64,000 nt of DNA, from the NCBI RefSeq assembly GCF_007990775.1, contig NZ_BJXB01000005.1, forward strand, positions 124,001 through 188,000. Direction: 5' to 3'. This stretch comes from Deinococcus cellulosilyticus NBRC 106333 = KACC 11606 (GTDB lineage: Bacteria; Deinococcota; Deinococci; Deinococcales; Deinococcaceae). Under the pieces are notes generated by a model. The model was not told where the DNA came from. It worked only from the letters and a program-made list of their open reading frames with translations, and did no database searches. Each line of letters starts with the position of its first letter. Position 1 is the stretch's first letter. Positions 37,401-45,237 of the stretch are shown piece by piece. Both the position numbers and the translations under genes were made by a program.

Positions 37401-38096
37401 TCAGTTTGAAATGACCAGTGCCAAACGTTTCTCCGTGCCTGGGATGCGCATGCAGATCATCTCCGCATCATCCACATGCACAAGGGTTGCTGTGCCTGCG
37501 CGTGCACTGAAAACAGGGTGGGAAGATGGCAGCCGGTCCCATTTTCGGAGGGGTAAATTGCAATTGTGACGTGCTGCTGCCAGCACAGTTTTCCCGCTGG
37601 TGATGAATCCAGCAACACTGGCATGTTCATCGTGATGGATGATCATGTTCATGGCCATCTTCAGATCAATTTTGGTTCTGTTGCTGAGGTGTCTCACAGC
37701 CATCGGAGAGTAACCCCAGATGTCAATTGCTTCCTCAACAAAATGATCAGGGGCAATCAAGCATGAGGCAGCCACATCACAAAACTTTTCCAAGTACATG
37801 TCAGCGATTTCAGTATCTTCATATTCTGCATAGAGTTGCCATTCAAACCCTGCACTTTTTAAGGCAAGGTGGGCAAGTTCATGCATTGCGGCAAAGGATA
37901 TTCTTCTGTTGTAGTTCTCAAAATTCAACACCAGAAAAGGCTGGCCATGCTCATTGATGTAAGAGTAGTTGCGATCCCCAAAACGTGGGCGCACCCCAAG
38001 GTATTTTGCAAAACTTCTGTACTCTCTGGGGTAACCTGCAGCTTTGTGAAGCTTTCGGATGTGGGCTAAGGAGTCATGAAGAATATCGTATGACAT
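37401..38096 (-). CDS. ImmA/IrrE-family metallopeptidase
   Basis: A 231-residue protein. The zinc motif is AAMHELAHLALKS (HExxH, about 70-82), and the third ligand lies in MYLEKFCDVAASCLIAPDHF (about 102-121). In Bacillus ImmA and Deinococcus IrrE (PprI) this domain cleaves the partner repressor after DNA damage. The C-terminal 90 residues (TLVHVDDAEM and neighbours) could be a sensor part. It lies 14 bp after its probable substrate gene and is co-oriented with it, which is the arrangement expected for a protease-repressor switch. Confidence 0.88.
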   Translation of the reverse strand: MSYDILHDSLAHIRKLHKAAGYPREYRSFAKYLGVRPRFGDRNYSYINEHGQPFLVLNFENYNRRISFAAMHELAHLALKSAGFEWQLYAEYEDTEIADMYLEKFCDVAASCLIAPDHFVEEAIDIWGYSPMAVRHLSNRTKIDLKMAMNMIIHHDEHASVAGFITSGKTVLAAARHNCNLPLRKWDRLPSSHPVFSARAGTATLVHVDDAEMICMRIPGTEKRLALVISN

Positions 38097-38110
38097 GGGG
38101 TTTTGCCATC

Positions 38111-38617
38111 CTATTTGACGTGACGTCTGAATTTTTTGAGCAGCAGGTATTGATCAACCCAGTGCTCAGGAGTTTGTGGACCAACAGCCATTCCATCCTC
38201 AAAACGCAGGCCTGCCAGGGTTCTTTGCCAAGCAGGATCGAAAAGGTCAGGATACTCTTCGCCAAACTCATCAATGGCTTTTTGCAAGGTTGCTGGAATC
38301 GGCAGGAGTTTTTCGTATTCAAACGTGAGAGGGGAAGGTTCTGGTATGAGGTCCATAACTTTCAGGCCTGTCTTTTCTTCCCACTCTTCCTGGCTGACCC
38401 CAAGAATGTGACGCCATGCCTCGCGGATTTCGATGTCTACCCCTGACAAAGCCCGTGTACCACCTTCGATTTTATTGACATAGTCATAACTCAGGGTTAC
38501 GCCCTGATCAGCCAGCATTTTGATTAGCTCAGTGCGCTTGATTCCACGGTCCTCACGCCACTCTTTTAACAGGCGCCCGTGCTGTTCGGCTCTGGGGTCC
38601 AATTTAACAGGTCCCAC
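38111..38617 (-). CDS. Prophage repressor, XRE-type HTH with DdrO-like C terminus
   Basis: The HTH is GRLLKEWREDRGIKRTELIK to VNKIEGGTRALSGVDIEIRE. The C-terminal segment FDPAWQRTLAGLRFEDG with WVDQYLLLKK resembles the C terminus of DdrO (W-x-RTL ... W...YL.LKR; compared from memory). I choose the GTG at 38617 (168 residues) because two TTGGTACA operator words (38631, 38653) then fall outside the gene; the ATG at 38665 is the alternative. It would hold the divergent early promoter silent until cut by the adjacent ImmA/IrrE-like peptidase. Confidence 0.8.
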   Translation of the reverse strand: MGPVKLDPRAEQHGRLLKEWREDRGIKRTELIKMLADQGVTLSYDYVNKIEGGTRALSGVDIEIREAWRHILGVSQEEWEEKTGLKVMDLIPEPSPLTFEYEKLLPIPATLQKAIDEFGEEYPDLFDPAWQRTLAGLRFEDGMAVGPQTPEHWVDQYLLLKKFRRHVK

Positions 38618-38630
38618 AGCTACCCCCCAG

Positions 38631-38795
38631 TTGGTACACACTTGGCTCACACTTGGTACAGTCATGCCAACCCATACGTGCATTATGCATTATTGGTTCC
38701 AGAATGGCCCAAAATACCGACAGAAACGGTACAAAAATGTCGTGTACCAATATTGTCTTGATTGTGCACGAGTTTTGTATTACTATTGTACCAAG
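38631..38795. promoter_or_regulatory. Divergent lysogeny control region with repeated GGTACA operators
   Basis: GGTACA/TGTACC words occur at 38632, 38654, 38728, 38743 and 38787, mostly as TTGGTACA or TGTACCAA. The rightward promoter is TTGATT (38758-38763), 17 bp, TACTAT (38781-38786), with one operator word overlapping the transcript start and another just upstream of the -35 box. Two further copies lie in the end of the Cro-like gene (38957, 38968). Confidence 0.8.
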
Positions 38796-38993
38796 ATGCT
38801 CAGCAGAAAAGCCGTCAAAAAAGAAATCAAAGCGCTGGGGGTCACCATCAAACAGGTGGCCGAAGAAGCAGGAGTGAGCAGAAACACTGTCTCAAACTTC
38901 TTAAACCGTCGTTTTGATACGGGGGAAGACACCCTCAAAAAAATTTCTGAGGCGTTGGTACAAATTAGGTACAAGAAAGGACAGGCTGCATGA
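38796..38993 (+). CDS. Cro-like small HTH protein
   Basis: A 65-residue HTH protein (VTIKQVAEEAGVSRNTVSNF). The ATG at 38796 is 9 nt after the -10 box with no ribosome site, so the early transcript is nearly leaderless. It is divergent from the repressor and probably binds the same GGTACA sites. The stop overlaps the next start (ATGA). Confidence 0.82.
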   Translation: MLSRKAVKKEIKALGVTIKQVAEEAGVSRNTVSNFLNRRFDTGEDTLKKISEALVQIRYKKGQAA

Positions 38994-39289
38994 TGTTTGC
39001 CACCCGTGAGGAACTCAAAGCCCTCCTGAAGGAGTGCATTAGAGAAGTGCTGACTGAGGAGGGCATCAGCCAGGGCCAGGACATCCCCCCTGTGATGACC
39101 GTCGAGCAGGCTGCTCAAGTGCTCTCTCTCCCTAAGGACACGGTTTACGACCACCTGAATGCAGGGGTCATCCGGGGCACGAAGCAGGGTAAACGCTGGT
39201 TTGTCTCCAGAGAGGCTGTGCAGGATTTTGTTGCTGGCCGCGTCACTCCGGTGATCACCAAGTTCAGTCCTCGTAAAAAAGCCCTTTAG
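38990..39289 (+). CDS. Excisionase/MerR-type HTH protein
   Basis: A 99-residue protein. MTVEQAAQVLSLPKDTVYDH and TKQGKRWFVSREAVQDF form the winged helix of the helix_turn_helix excisionase type. It may act as Xis or as an early regulator. An N-terminal helix (about 1-30) precedes the domain. It is coupled to the Cro-like gene; the second ATG (38993) is an equal start option. Confidence 0.8.
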   Translation: MMFATREELKALLKECIREVLTEEGISQGQDIPPVMTVEQAAQVLSLPKDTVYDHLNAGVIRGTKQGKRWFVSREAVQDFVAGRVTPVITKFSPRKKAL

Positions 39290-39352
39290 CGCTTTGCCTC
39301 CGTTGGGCGTCACCAGGAGGGTCCAGAAACTTCACACCGCACAGGAGACACC

Positions 39353-39667
39353 ATGCAAAAGATCAGTGGCCACACGGAGTACGACTACCACCTGAACCGA
39401 GGTAACGAGACCCTGGAAAGCACCCCGGTTTACAAGGGCAAGCTTGCTTTCTACCAGCGTGCCGAAGCCAAACTTTCTAACCAGCAGATGCAGGATCTGC
39501 AAGCTGGCAAGGTCATCACCATTAAAGGCTTCAAGGCCATGTACAAACCCGAAAGCAAAAAGCAGAAGCGCTTGCTGGTCGACCGCAGCGAGAACCTTCT
39601 GGTGAAGCAATACGGCACCACCATTCGTCCTCTGCCCAGGAGCAAGGCGAAACCCGCTCGCGCCTGA
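39353..39667 (+). CDS. Hypothetical phage protein, 104 residues, basic
   Basis: ACAGGAGACACC precedes the ATG. The end is Lys/Arg-rich (RPLPRSKAKPARA), fitting a nucleic-acid binder. I do not recognise a family. It is followed by 104 bp with a GAGTCGCCACTC hairpin and a CAGGAGGTCTAAG ribosome site for the next gene. Confidence 0.65.
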   Translation: MQKISGHTEYDYHLNRGNETLESTPVYKGKLAFYQRAEAKLSNQQMQDLQAGKVITIKGFKAMYKPESKKQKRLLVDRSENLLVKQYGTTIRPLPRSKAKPARA

Positions 39668-39771
39668 ATCCAGGTGGCTTTGGTGGGCTGAGCCTCGAAT
39701 CAACCCACCACCAGATTTTCAAAAAGAAAATCCCCGAGTCGCCACTCGGGAATCAGGAGGTCTAAGCCTAT

Positions 39772-40032
39772 ATGAACCAGCTTAAAGCAGTTTCACCCCG
39801 GACGCAAGTTGTCCCACAGGCACCCCTCAGCACCCCCGCTGACGGCGTGTACCAGTGGACCCGAGTGGAGCCCTTCAGTGGGGTCACAGAGTACCTCGCC
39901 ACCTTCGAGCGGGGTCGCCTGATCGAACTGGCCTCCAACGGCAGCACTGAGGATCGCCTGCTGATCCTGAATCAGGTGGAAGCCGCCACCCTTCACAGCA
40001 TGCGCCAGCACAAGCACGAGAAGGTGGCGTGA
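39772..40032 (+). CDS. Hypothetical phage protein, 86 residues
   Basis: No domain is recognised. It reads like a small beta-rich domain (YQWTRVEPFSGVTEYLATFE) ending in a helix. The stop TGA shares its last base with the next ATG, so translation is coupled. Confidence 0.65.
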   Translation: MNQLKAVSPRTQVVPQAPLSTPADGVYQWTRVEPFSGVTEYLATFERGRLIELASNGSTEDRLLILNQVEAATLHSMRQHKHEKVA

Positions 40033-40340
40033 TGGAACCCATCGTTGTGCTCACCCCTGGCCAAGTGGCCGCACGTTGCGAACAGATCAACGAGAAGCTG
40101 ATCCGCGACTGCAAAATTTTCGCTGATGAAAACAACGAAGTGGACCTTTACGACGAGGAAGGCACCCACCTGCTGTTCATCACCCATGACTTTCTGGAGG
40201 ATGTCGAGTCCGGCATCTGGGCCATCAACGCCATGATCAGAGCCTTCTTCAAGGGTTTCGAGCACGGCAAGGACCTGGGCGAACACCAGGGGCGGACTGC
40301 CGTTCAGGAGTCCATCAAACGCGCACTGGGGCTGAACTGA
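40032..40340 (+). CDS. Hypothetical phage protein, 102 residues
   Basis: An acidic protein (EVDLYDEEGTHLLFITHDFL) of unknown family. The ATG at 40032 overlaps the previous stop by one base. A GTG one codon upstream is possible. Confidence 0.65.
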   Translation: MEPIVVLTPGQVAARCEQINEKLIRDCKIFADENNEVDLYDEEGTHLLFITHDFLEDVESGIWAINAMIRAFFKGFEHGKDLGEHQGRTAVQESIKRALGLN

Positions 40341-40651
40341 TGCCTCTCAAGGGTTCACCCGCTCCAGAACCGCACTTCAACTTTCGTGCGTGGGTTCCCA
40401 GCGAAGGTGAAGACCGCCCTGCCACCTGCAACGTCTTCAAAGACACCAGTTTTCTGGACGAGCAAGACATCCTGACCAGTGTCGCAGAAGAACTCATCGA
40501 GGTCATGGAGATCATGAGCCAGCTGTACATGACCGAAGACCAACCTGTTTTCGTGATGGTCGAAGGTCCCGATGGTGTGGTTCACACCGTTCAGGTCGAG
40601 CTGATCATCAACCGTGTGCACATCGGCACTGTGAAGGGAAGGGCGAACTGA
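40340..40651 (+). CDS. Hypothetical phage protein, 103 residues
   Basis: The N terminus is beta-like (PEPHFNFRAWVPSEGEDRPA), a helix (DILTSVAEELIEVMEIMSQL) lies in the middle and a strand pair ends it. The TGATG junction joins it to both neighbours. The family is unknown. Confidence 0.65.
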   Translation: MPLKGSPAPEPHFNFRAWVPSEGEDRPATCNVFKDTSFLDEQDILTSVAEELIEVMEIMSQLYMTEDQPVFVMVEGPDGVVHTVQVELIINRVHIGTVKGRAN

Positions 40652-40905
40652 TGGAAGCCCTGTCCCTTCTCCTCATCTTCTTTCTGATTGCTGTGGCTGC
40701 TGCTTTTGCAGTGGCCACCAGCAAACCCCAACCGCAGTTCGACTCCTGCGATTACCAGCAGGACCGGCCCACCAGCACCCACACCAGGGGCATCCGGCGC
40801 AACCTGAGCCTGATCCGCAGGGTGCAGCACACCCGTGACGCTGTCCGCATCGTGCCCAACACCGACCCTGGCATCCTCTGGGATGCCCTCAACGGGAGGC
40901 GGTGA
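40651..40905 (+). CDS. Small single-pass membrane protein, 84 residues
   Basis: One N-terminal membrane helix (LSLLLIFFLIAVAAAFAVAT) followed by a basic cytoplasmic tail. The role is unknown; small phage membrane proteins of this type often act in superinfection exclusion, but nothing specific supports that here. It is coupled to the previous gene by TGATG. Confidence 0.65.
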   Translation: MEALSLLLIFFLIAVAAAFAVATSKPQPQFDSCDYQQDRPTSTHTRGIRRNLSLIRRVQHTRDAVRIVPNTDPGILWDALNGRR

Positions 40906-40909
40906 GCTA

Positions 40910-41134
40910 ATGCCTAACATCCCTCTACCCAGAAAGCTTGTTCTGGACCTGGAAGCTGACACCTCTGCCCTGTCTCTTGAACTGAGTAGCGACAACGAAC
41001 TGCTCCTAGGAATTGAACGTGATCTGATCGTCCTCAGCGCTCAGGATTGCCGCGACCTATCGACATTTCTGAATGCCTACGCCGAACAAATAGAACTCAC
41101 AGCTATTGAGCTGGAAGCCGAGTCAAAAGAATGA
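40910..41134 (+). CDS. Hypothetical phage protein, 74 residues
   Basis: The ATG at 40910 follows GGGAGGCGG, in preference to the longer frame inside the preceding gene. It is acidic, Leu-rich (LVLDLEADTSALSLELSSDN). The family is unknown. The stop overlaps the next ATG as ATGA. Confidence 0.6.
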   Translation: MPNIPLPRKLVLDLEADTSALSLELSSDNELLLGIERDLIVLSAQDCRDLSTFLNAYAEQIELTAIELEAESKE

Positions 41135-41574
41135 CCCCCTCCCCGGCAGACCTCTGGATGCTCGTGCTGATCGTCGCACTGGCTGCTGGGGCCTCAGACC
41201 CAGAAAAGGAGAGTGACCTGATGGACCGTGAACCCACCAACAACACCCGCGTCTGGGTGCCAGCCATCGAAAAGCGACCAGAGGAACCCAACGCCTACTA
41301 TGCCGACCACCTCAGCCTCTGGCACGAAGCTCCAAAGCTGGCCTGTGAGCACGTCCAGTTCCTTGAAGAAGAAGTCGGCAGATGGTTCGAGGACAGCGAG
41401 CGAATTCCCGTGAACGTTGAACGTTACAACCGCATTGAAGTGGTCGAAGTGACCCCCAGTTGGATTCGGACCTACACCAGTGTCGCTCGTGAAAACCCCT
41501 ACGGAACAGGGATTTACGAGGATGCCCACTACCTGATCGGCAATCCCCTGCAAAAGGATACCGACGATGCCTGA
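41131..41574 (+). CDS. Hypothetical phage protein, up to 147 residues
   Basis: Two starts compete. The ATG at 41131 is coupled to the previous stop and gives a hydrophobic leader (LWMLVLIVALAAGAS). The ATG at 41221 has a much better ribosome site (AAAAGGAGA) and gives a 117-residue soluble protein. Both products may be made. The body (VEVTPSWIRTYTSVARENPY) is of unknown family. Confidence 0.6.
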   Translation: MTPSPADLWMLVLIVALAAGASDPEKESDLMDREPTNNTRVWVPAIEKRPEEPNAYYADHLSLWHEAPKLACEHVQFLEEEVGRWFEDSERIPVNVERYNRIEVVEVTPSWIRTYTSVARENPYGTGIYEDAHYLIGNPLQKDTDDA

Positions 41575-41872
41575 ACTCCGTGAACCCATCCACCCCATTC
41601 CTGAACTGGAAGAGCTGCGGTTGAAGTTGTTCAACCCTGACTACCACGCAAAGGGACTGCCAGCCACCCGAACTGTTGAGCACGAGCGAACCAACATCCG
41701 GCACTGCATGGAAGTTCTCGATGAAGCGGCAGAAATGCTCAAGGAAGCCAACCGCCGGATCGCCTGGGCTCAGAACCTGCTACCTGAACTGCACAGACGG
41801 GTTGATGAGTGGGAAGCGGCAGAAGCACGCATCCTGCCCACCCTCACCCAGATCCAGCAGCTCGACACCTGA
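41567..41872 (+). CDS. Hypothetical phage coiled-coil protein, 101 residues
   Basis: It overlaps the previous gene by 8 nt. Residues about 40-100 (MEVLDEAAEMLKEANRRIAW and onward) have heptad-like spacing, suggesting a helical oligomer. The family is unknown. Confidence 0.6.
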   Translation: MPELREPIHPIPELEELRLKLFNPDYHAKGLPATRTVEHERTNIRHCMEVLDEAAEMLKEANRRIAWAQNLLPELHRRVDEWEAAEARILPTLTQIQQLDT

Positions 41873-41988
41873 TTGCTTTGTGGGCTGCGCATACGACACC
41901 ACGCAGACACCGGACCCGAGACCGTACACCAGCCTCACTTCTGACCTTCACGTCAAGCCCGACAGGGCACCAGAAAAAGGAGCCAACC

Positions 41989-42918
41989 ATGGCACGAGTA
42001 CCCGGACAGGCCAAACCCGCAGGCGAAAGCAACTTCGAACGCACCATTTTCCCCACCGCTGAATACCCCATGACCCTCACCAAGATCATCGTCAACATGA
42101 GCCAGGAGAGGGAAATCACTGAGGGTGGCGTGCGCAAAACCATCCCCGCGAAACCCCAGGCCATCTTCGTGTGGACCTACACCGATGCAGAAAACACCAC
42201 ATTCGACTTCAGCGACTACGTGGGGCTGCCCAAGAACTTCGCCTTCAACGAGAAATCCACCTACTGGAAGCGCCTCGGAGCCATTGCAGGCATCAGCGTG
42301 AACAACGAGAACGTCGGCGAACTGGCCCACGACCTGCCCGACTGGGTGAGTTTCCCGGCAGGCATGGCCCCAGACCAAATGGCAGCCTCCGCGTTCGAGC
42401 AAATCATCAACTTCATCACCACCGAAAACCCTGATCGCCCCGGCAAAACCATGAGCTTTGCCCTTCCAGGCGTGTACTTCAATGACCAGAATCTGATCGG
42501 CCAGCAGCGCCGCCTCTTCATCACCTGCGAAACCTACGTGAAGGCAGACAAAACCCAGGGCCAGAAGAACAAGCTCCAAAGCATCATGCCCATGGAGAAC
42601 GCCGCCCCTCCGAAACTCGGGAAAGCTGCACCTTCTACACCAGCCTCAGCTCCTGCTCCTGTCGCTGCCCCCAAACCAGTTGCTGCGCCTGCTGCACCAG
42701 CTGCCCCAAAAGAACGCCAGTTCTGGACCTGCATTGACGGCAACGTCAGCCAGACCCTCGTAACTGAAAGCGACGTGCTGAAGATGATGCCCAACGATGC
42801 CCTGTTCGTGATGCTCCACGGCGAGCAGGACTGGAAGCAACCTGCTGACTACGGCCTGCAGGTGACCCAGACTCCTGCTGCGCCCACCGCTCCTGCTGTG
42901 CCTGCCGGAATGCCCTGA
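41989..42918 (+). CDS. Phage protein with Ala/Pro linker, possibly DNA-metabolism accessory
   Basis: A 309-residue protein starting at the ATG at 41989 after AAAAAGGAGCC. Residues 1-205 form a globular domain (YPMTLTKIIVNMSQEREITE ... RRLFITCETYVKADKTQGQK), a Pro/Ala-rich linker covers about 208-243, and a small C-terminal domain contains QFWTCIDGNVSQTLVTESDV. Its position just before the helicase and primase genes would fit an ssDNA-binding or annealing protein, but no diagnostic motif was found. A strong terminator follows. Confidence 0.65.
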   Translation: MARVPGQAKPAGESNFERTIFPTAEYPMTLTKIIVNMSQEREITEGGVRKTIPAKPQAIFVWTYTDAENTTFDFSDYVGLPKNFAFNEKSTYWKRLGAIAGISVNNENVGELAHDLPDWVSFPAGMAPDQMAASAFEQIINFITTENPDRPGKTMSFALPGVYFNDQNLIGQQRRLFITCETYVKADKTQGQKNKLQSIMPMENAAPPKLGKAAPSTPASAPAPVAAPKPVAAPAAPAAPKERQFWTCIDGNVSQTLVTESDVLKMMPNDALFVMLHGEQDWKQPADYGLQVTQTPAAPTAPAVPAGMP

Positions 42919-42939
42919 CCCCTAGATCCTGACCACAAA

Positions 42940-42977
42940 ACGGCGCACATGACTTGAGACCTCTGTGCGCCGTTTTT
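42940..42977 (+). terminator. Terminator between the 309-residue protein gene and the helicase pair
   Basis: ACGGCGCACA (42940-42949) pairs perfectly with TGTGCGCCGT (42964-42973), followed by TTTTT. A strong intrinsic terminator inside an early operon may be the site of antitermination or of graded expression. Confidence 0.88.
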
Positions 42978-42999
42978 GCCCCGAAAGGCACCACACATT

Positions 43000-43338
43000 A
43001 TGACACTGAAAAACGCAGTCACCATCACCATTGAAGGCCACTCCGATGACCTGCTGAACATCATCGGCGGTGGCTTTTATGAAGAGTTCAATCCTGATGC
43101 AGAAGACCCAAAGCGCCCTTACTTTCTGGTCTTCAGCGACGGCACCCTGCTGAAGGTTCATTACAACCATGAAGGTTGCTGGGAGATCAGACCCCAGGTC
43201 AAAGGCTCTTTCTTTCTGGAGCACCAGCCTTACACCGATCCCGACAAAGACTATTCCGACAAGGTGTTCCTGCAGGCAGGCCCGACCTGGGTTGTGGGCG
43301 GCAGTGATTTCACCCGAGCCATCGAAAGGAAAAACTGA
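43000..43338 (+). CDS. Hypothetical phage protein, 112 residues
   Basis: GAAAGGCACCACAC precedes the ATG. The protein appears alpha/beta (AVTITIEGHSDDLLNIIGGG; LVFSDGTLLKVHYNHEGCWE). The family is unknown. Its stop overlaps the helicase start by one base, so it is probably linked to replication or recombination. Confidence 0.65.
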   Translation: MTLKNAVTITIEGHSDDLLNIIGGGFYEEFNPDAEDPKRPYFLVFSDGTLLKVHYNHEGCWEIRPQVKGSFFLEHQPYTDPDKDYSDKVFLQAGPTWVVGGSDFTRAIERKN

Positions 43339-45188
43339 TGGTCAGTAAACTCACCCACCTGACGGGCATCGGTGAAACCCACGCTGCCCGAATCATCAAG
43401 CACCTCGGGAACGGCAGTGAAAGCCGCGCCCTCGACAGGATTGAAAGCAACCCCTACGACCTGATTCAAGTGCCCCGCATCGGGTTCAAAACCGCTGACC
43501 GAATCGCCCTCACCCACTACCGTCTGCGCACCGACAACCCGGACCGGCACTTCGCTGGAAACCAGTACCTGCTTGAGCAGGAAGGCAGCCTGCCTGAACG
43601 CGACTACCTCAGCAAACGCCAGGCACTCGGGCTCACAGAGAACCAGCACCAATACCGTGGCGTTGAGCAGGACAGTGGTCGCGTCTGGTACCCCAGCGTG
43701 CTTGAAGCCGAGAAGAAGTTCGCTGAGTGGGTGGTCACCTGTCTGGAACTTCCCAGTGCACCCAGACCCCTCCCACCCCTCAGGGCGACAGCAGAGGAAG
43801 CAGCCTACCTTGAAGAGCTCGACCCCATCCAGCAACGGGCTGCATTGACAGCCATTCACGGAAGCATGCCCTGCCTGACCATCACAGGTGGTGCAGGCAC
43901 CGGGAAAACCCGCGTGATTGCCGCCATTGCCAAGCTTGCAGAGCTGCACGAAATCCCCCTGGCAGTCTCTGCTTTTGCAGGTAAGGCAGCAGACCGGGTC
44001 AGAGAGAGCCTGGAACTGGCAGGGGTGGTCCCCGAATACTCCGGCACCATCCACCGCATGCTGGGTTACCGTGGGAACGGTGGTTTTGCAGACGAGAAAC
44101 TCGCCTACAAAATCATCATCATTGATGAGGCCAGCATGGTGGAAACCCGCCTCCTCTGGCACGTGGTTCGCGCCATGACCGAGGGTGCAAGGCTCATCCT
44201 CGTGGGTGACGATGGGCAACTGCCACCCGTGGGATTTGGTCAGCCCTTCAAGGACCTGATTTCTCTGGGTGCACCCCGTGTGCACCTTGAAAAGAACTAC
44301 CGTCAGCGCGACCAGCTCGGCATCATCGACCTTGCCCACCACGTCAGAACCGGGAAGGTCCTGCACAGCATTGACCCCACCTGCGTTGACCTGCAGGTTT
44401 CAAAAGACATCAGCACCATCACCGAAACCCTGCTGGAATCCCTCGCAGGGCAGAACGTGGATGACTGGCAGCTGATCACCTGGAAGAACGAGGATGCCGA
44501 AGCCATGAACGTGGTCATTCAGGACATCGTGAATCCCACCGGTTTCCCCCTCATGACCTACCGGGTGTTCGGGGCCCAGGACCAGGTAGAGATCCGCTCG
44601 AATGACAAGGTGATGGTGCGCCAGAACGATTACGACCTTGGCATTTTCAACGGCCAGCTGGGCACCGCACTCGACACCCGACTCGTGACCATCGTACAGG
44701 AGCGGCAAGCCGAGAGCCTGGAAGATCACGCAATCGCTGATGATGACGGCATCATCCGAGAGAAGAAAGACGTGCTGTGCCTGCTGGTCCGCATTGGCGG
44801 GGAGATCGTGAACATCCCCCTGGAGGATGCCAGCGAGCTCATTCGCCTTGGGTATGCCATTACGGTTCACAAAGCCCAGGGGTCGGACTGGAACCGGGTC
44901 ATCATCTTCCAGACCTGTCCGGTCGCATTTGATGCCCAGCGGTGGTGGTACACCTCTGTAACCCGCGCCAAAAGCATGCTGCACATCTACTACGCAGACA
45001 AAGCCCTCGGGAATCCCCTGCTGCGGTGGTGGATGAATGCCCACAGAACCATGCATGACGGACCCAGCATCCTCGTTGGCCGCATCAAGAAACTCAAGCA
45101 GGAACTCGACCAGAAAGGCTTCCTCAAAGTCTGGAACACCATGACCGAAGAGGCACGCCAGCAGCACATTGAGAACCTGCTCTCCTGA
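43338..45188 (+). CDS. RecD2-like superfamily 1B helicase
   Basis: A 616-residue protein. The N terminus carries a helix-hairpin-helix-like tandem (LTGIGETHAARIIKHL, VPRIGFKTADRIAL) typical of RecD2. Walker A is ITGGAGTGKTRVIAAIAKLA (about 182-201), Walker B IIIIDEASMVETRLLWHVVR, then LVGDDGQLPPVG (motif III), YAITVHKAQGSDWNRVII and WWYTSVTRAKSMLHIYYADK (motif VI). RecD2 proteins unwind 5'-3'. The N-terminal OB-like part of full cellular RecD2 is absent, so this is a phage-sized form acting in phage DNA replication or repair. Confidence 0.92.
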   Translation: MVSKLTHLTGIGETHAARIIKHLGNGSESRALDRIESNPYDLIQVPRIGFKTADRIALTHYRLRTDNPDRHFAGNQYLLEQEGSLPERDYLSKRQALGLTENQHQYRGVEQDSGRVWYPSVLEAEKKFAEWVVTCLELPSAPRPLPPLRATAEEAAYLEELDPIQQRAALTAIHGSMPCLTITGGAGTGKTRVIAAIAKLAELHEIPLAVSAFAGKAADRVRESLELAGVVPEYSGTIHRMLGYRGNGGFADEKLAYKIIIIDEASMVETRLLWHVVRAMTEGARLILVGDDGQLPPVGFGQPFKDLISLGAPRVHLEKNYRQRDQLGIIDLAHHVRTGKVLHSIDPTCVDLQVSKDISTITETLLESLAGQNVDDWQLITWKNEDAEAMNVVIQDIVNPTGFPLMTYRVFGAQDQVEIRSNDKVMVRQNDYDLGIFNGQLGTALDTRLVTIVQERQAESLEDHAIADDDGIIREKKDVLCLLVRIGGEIVNIPLEDASELIRLGYAITVHKAQGSDWNRVIIFQTCPVAFDAQRWWYTSVTRAKSMLHIYYADKALGNPLLRWWMNAHRTMHDGPSILVGRIKKLKQELDQKGFLKVWNTMTEEARQQHIENLLS

Positions 45189-45237
45189 CACGAAAAGACC
45201 CTGGAGCCTTCACCCTCCAGGGTCCTGCGGGGCCACA

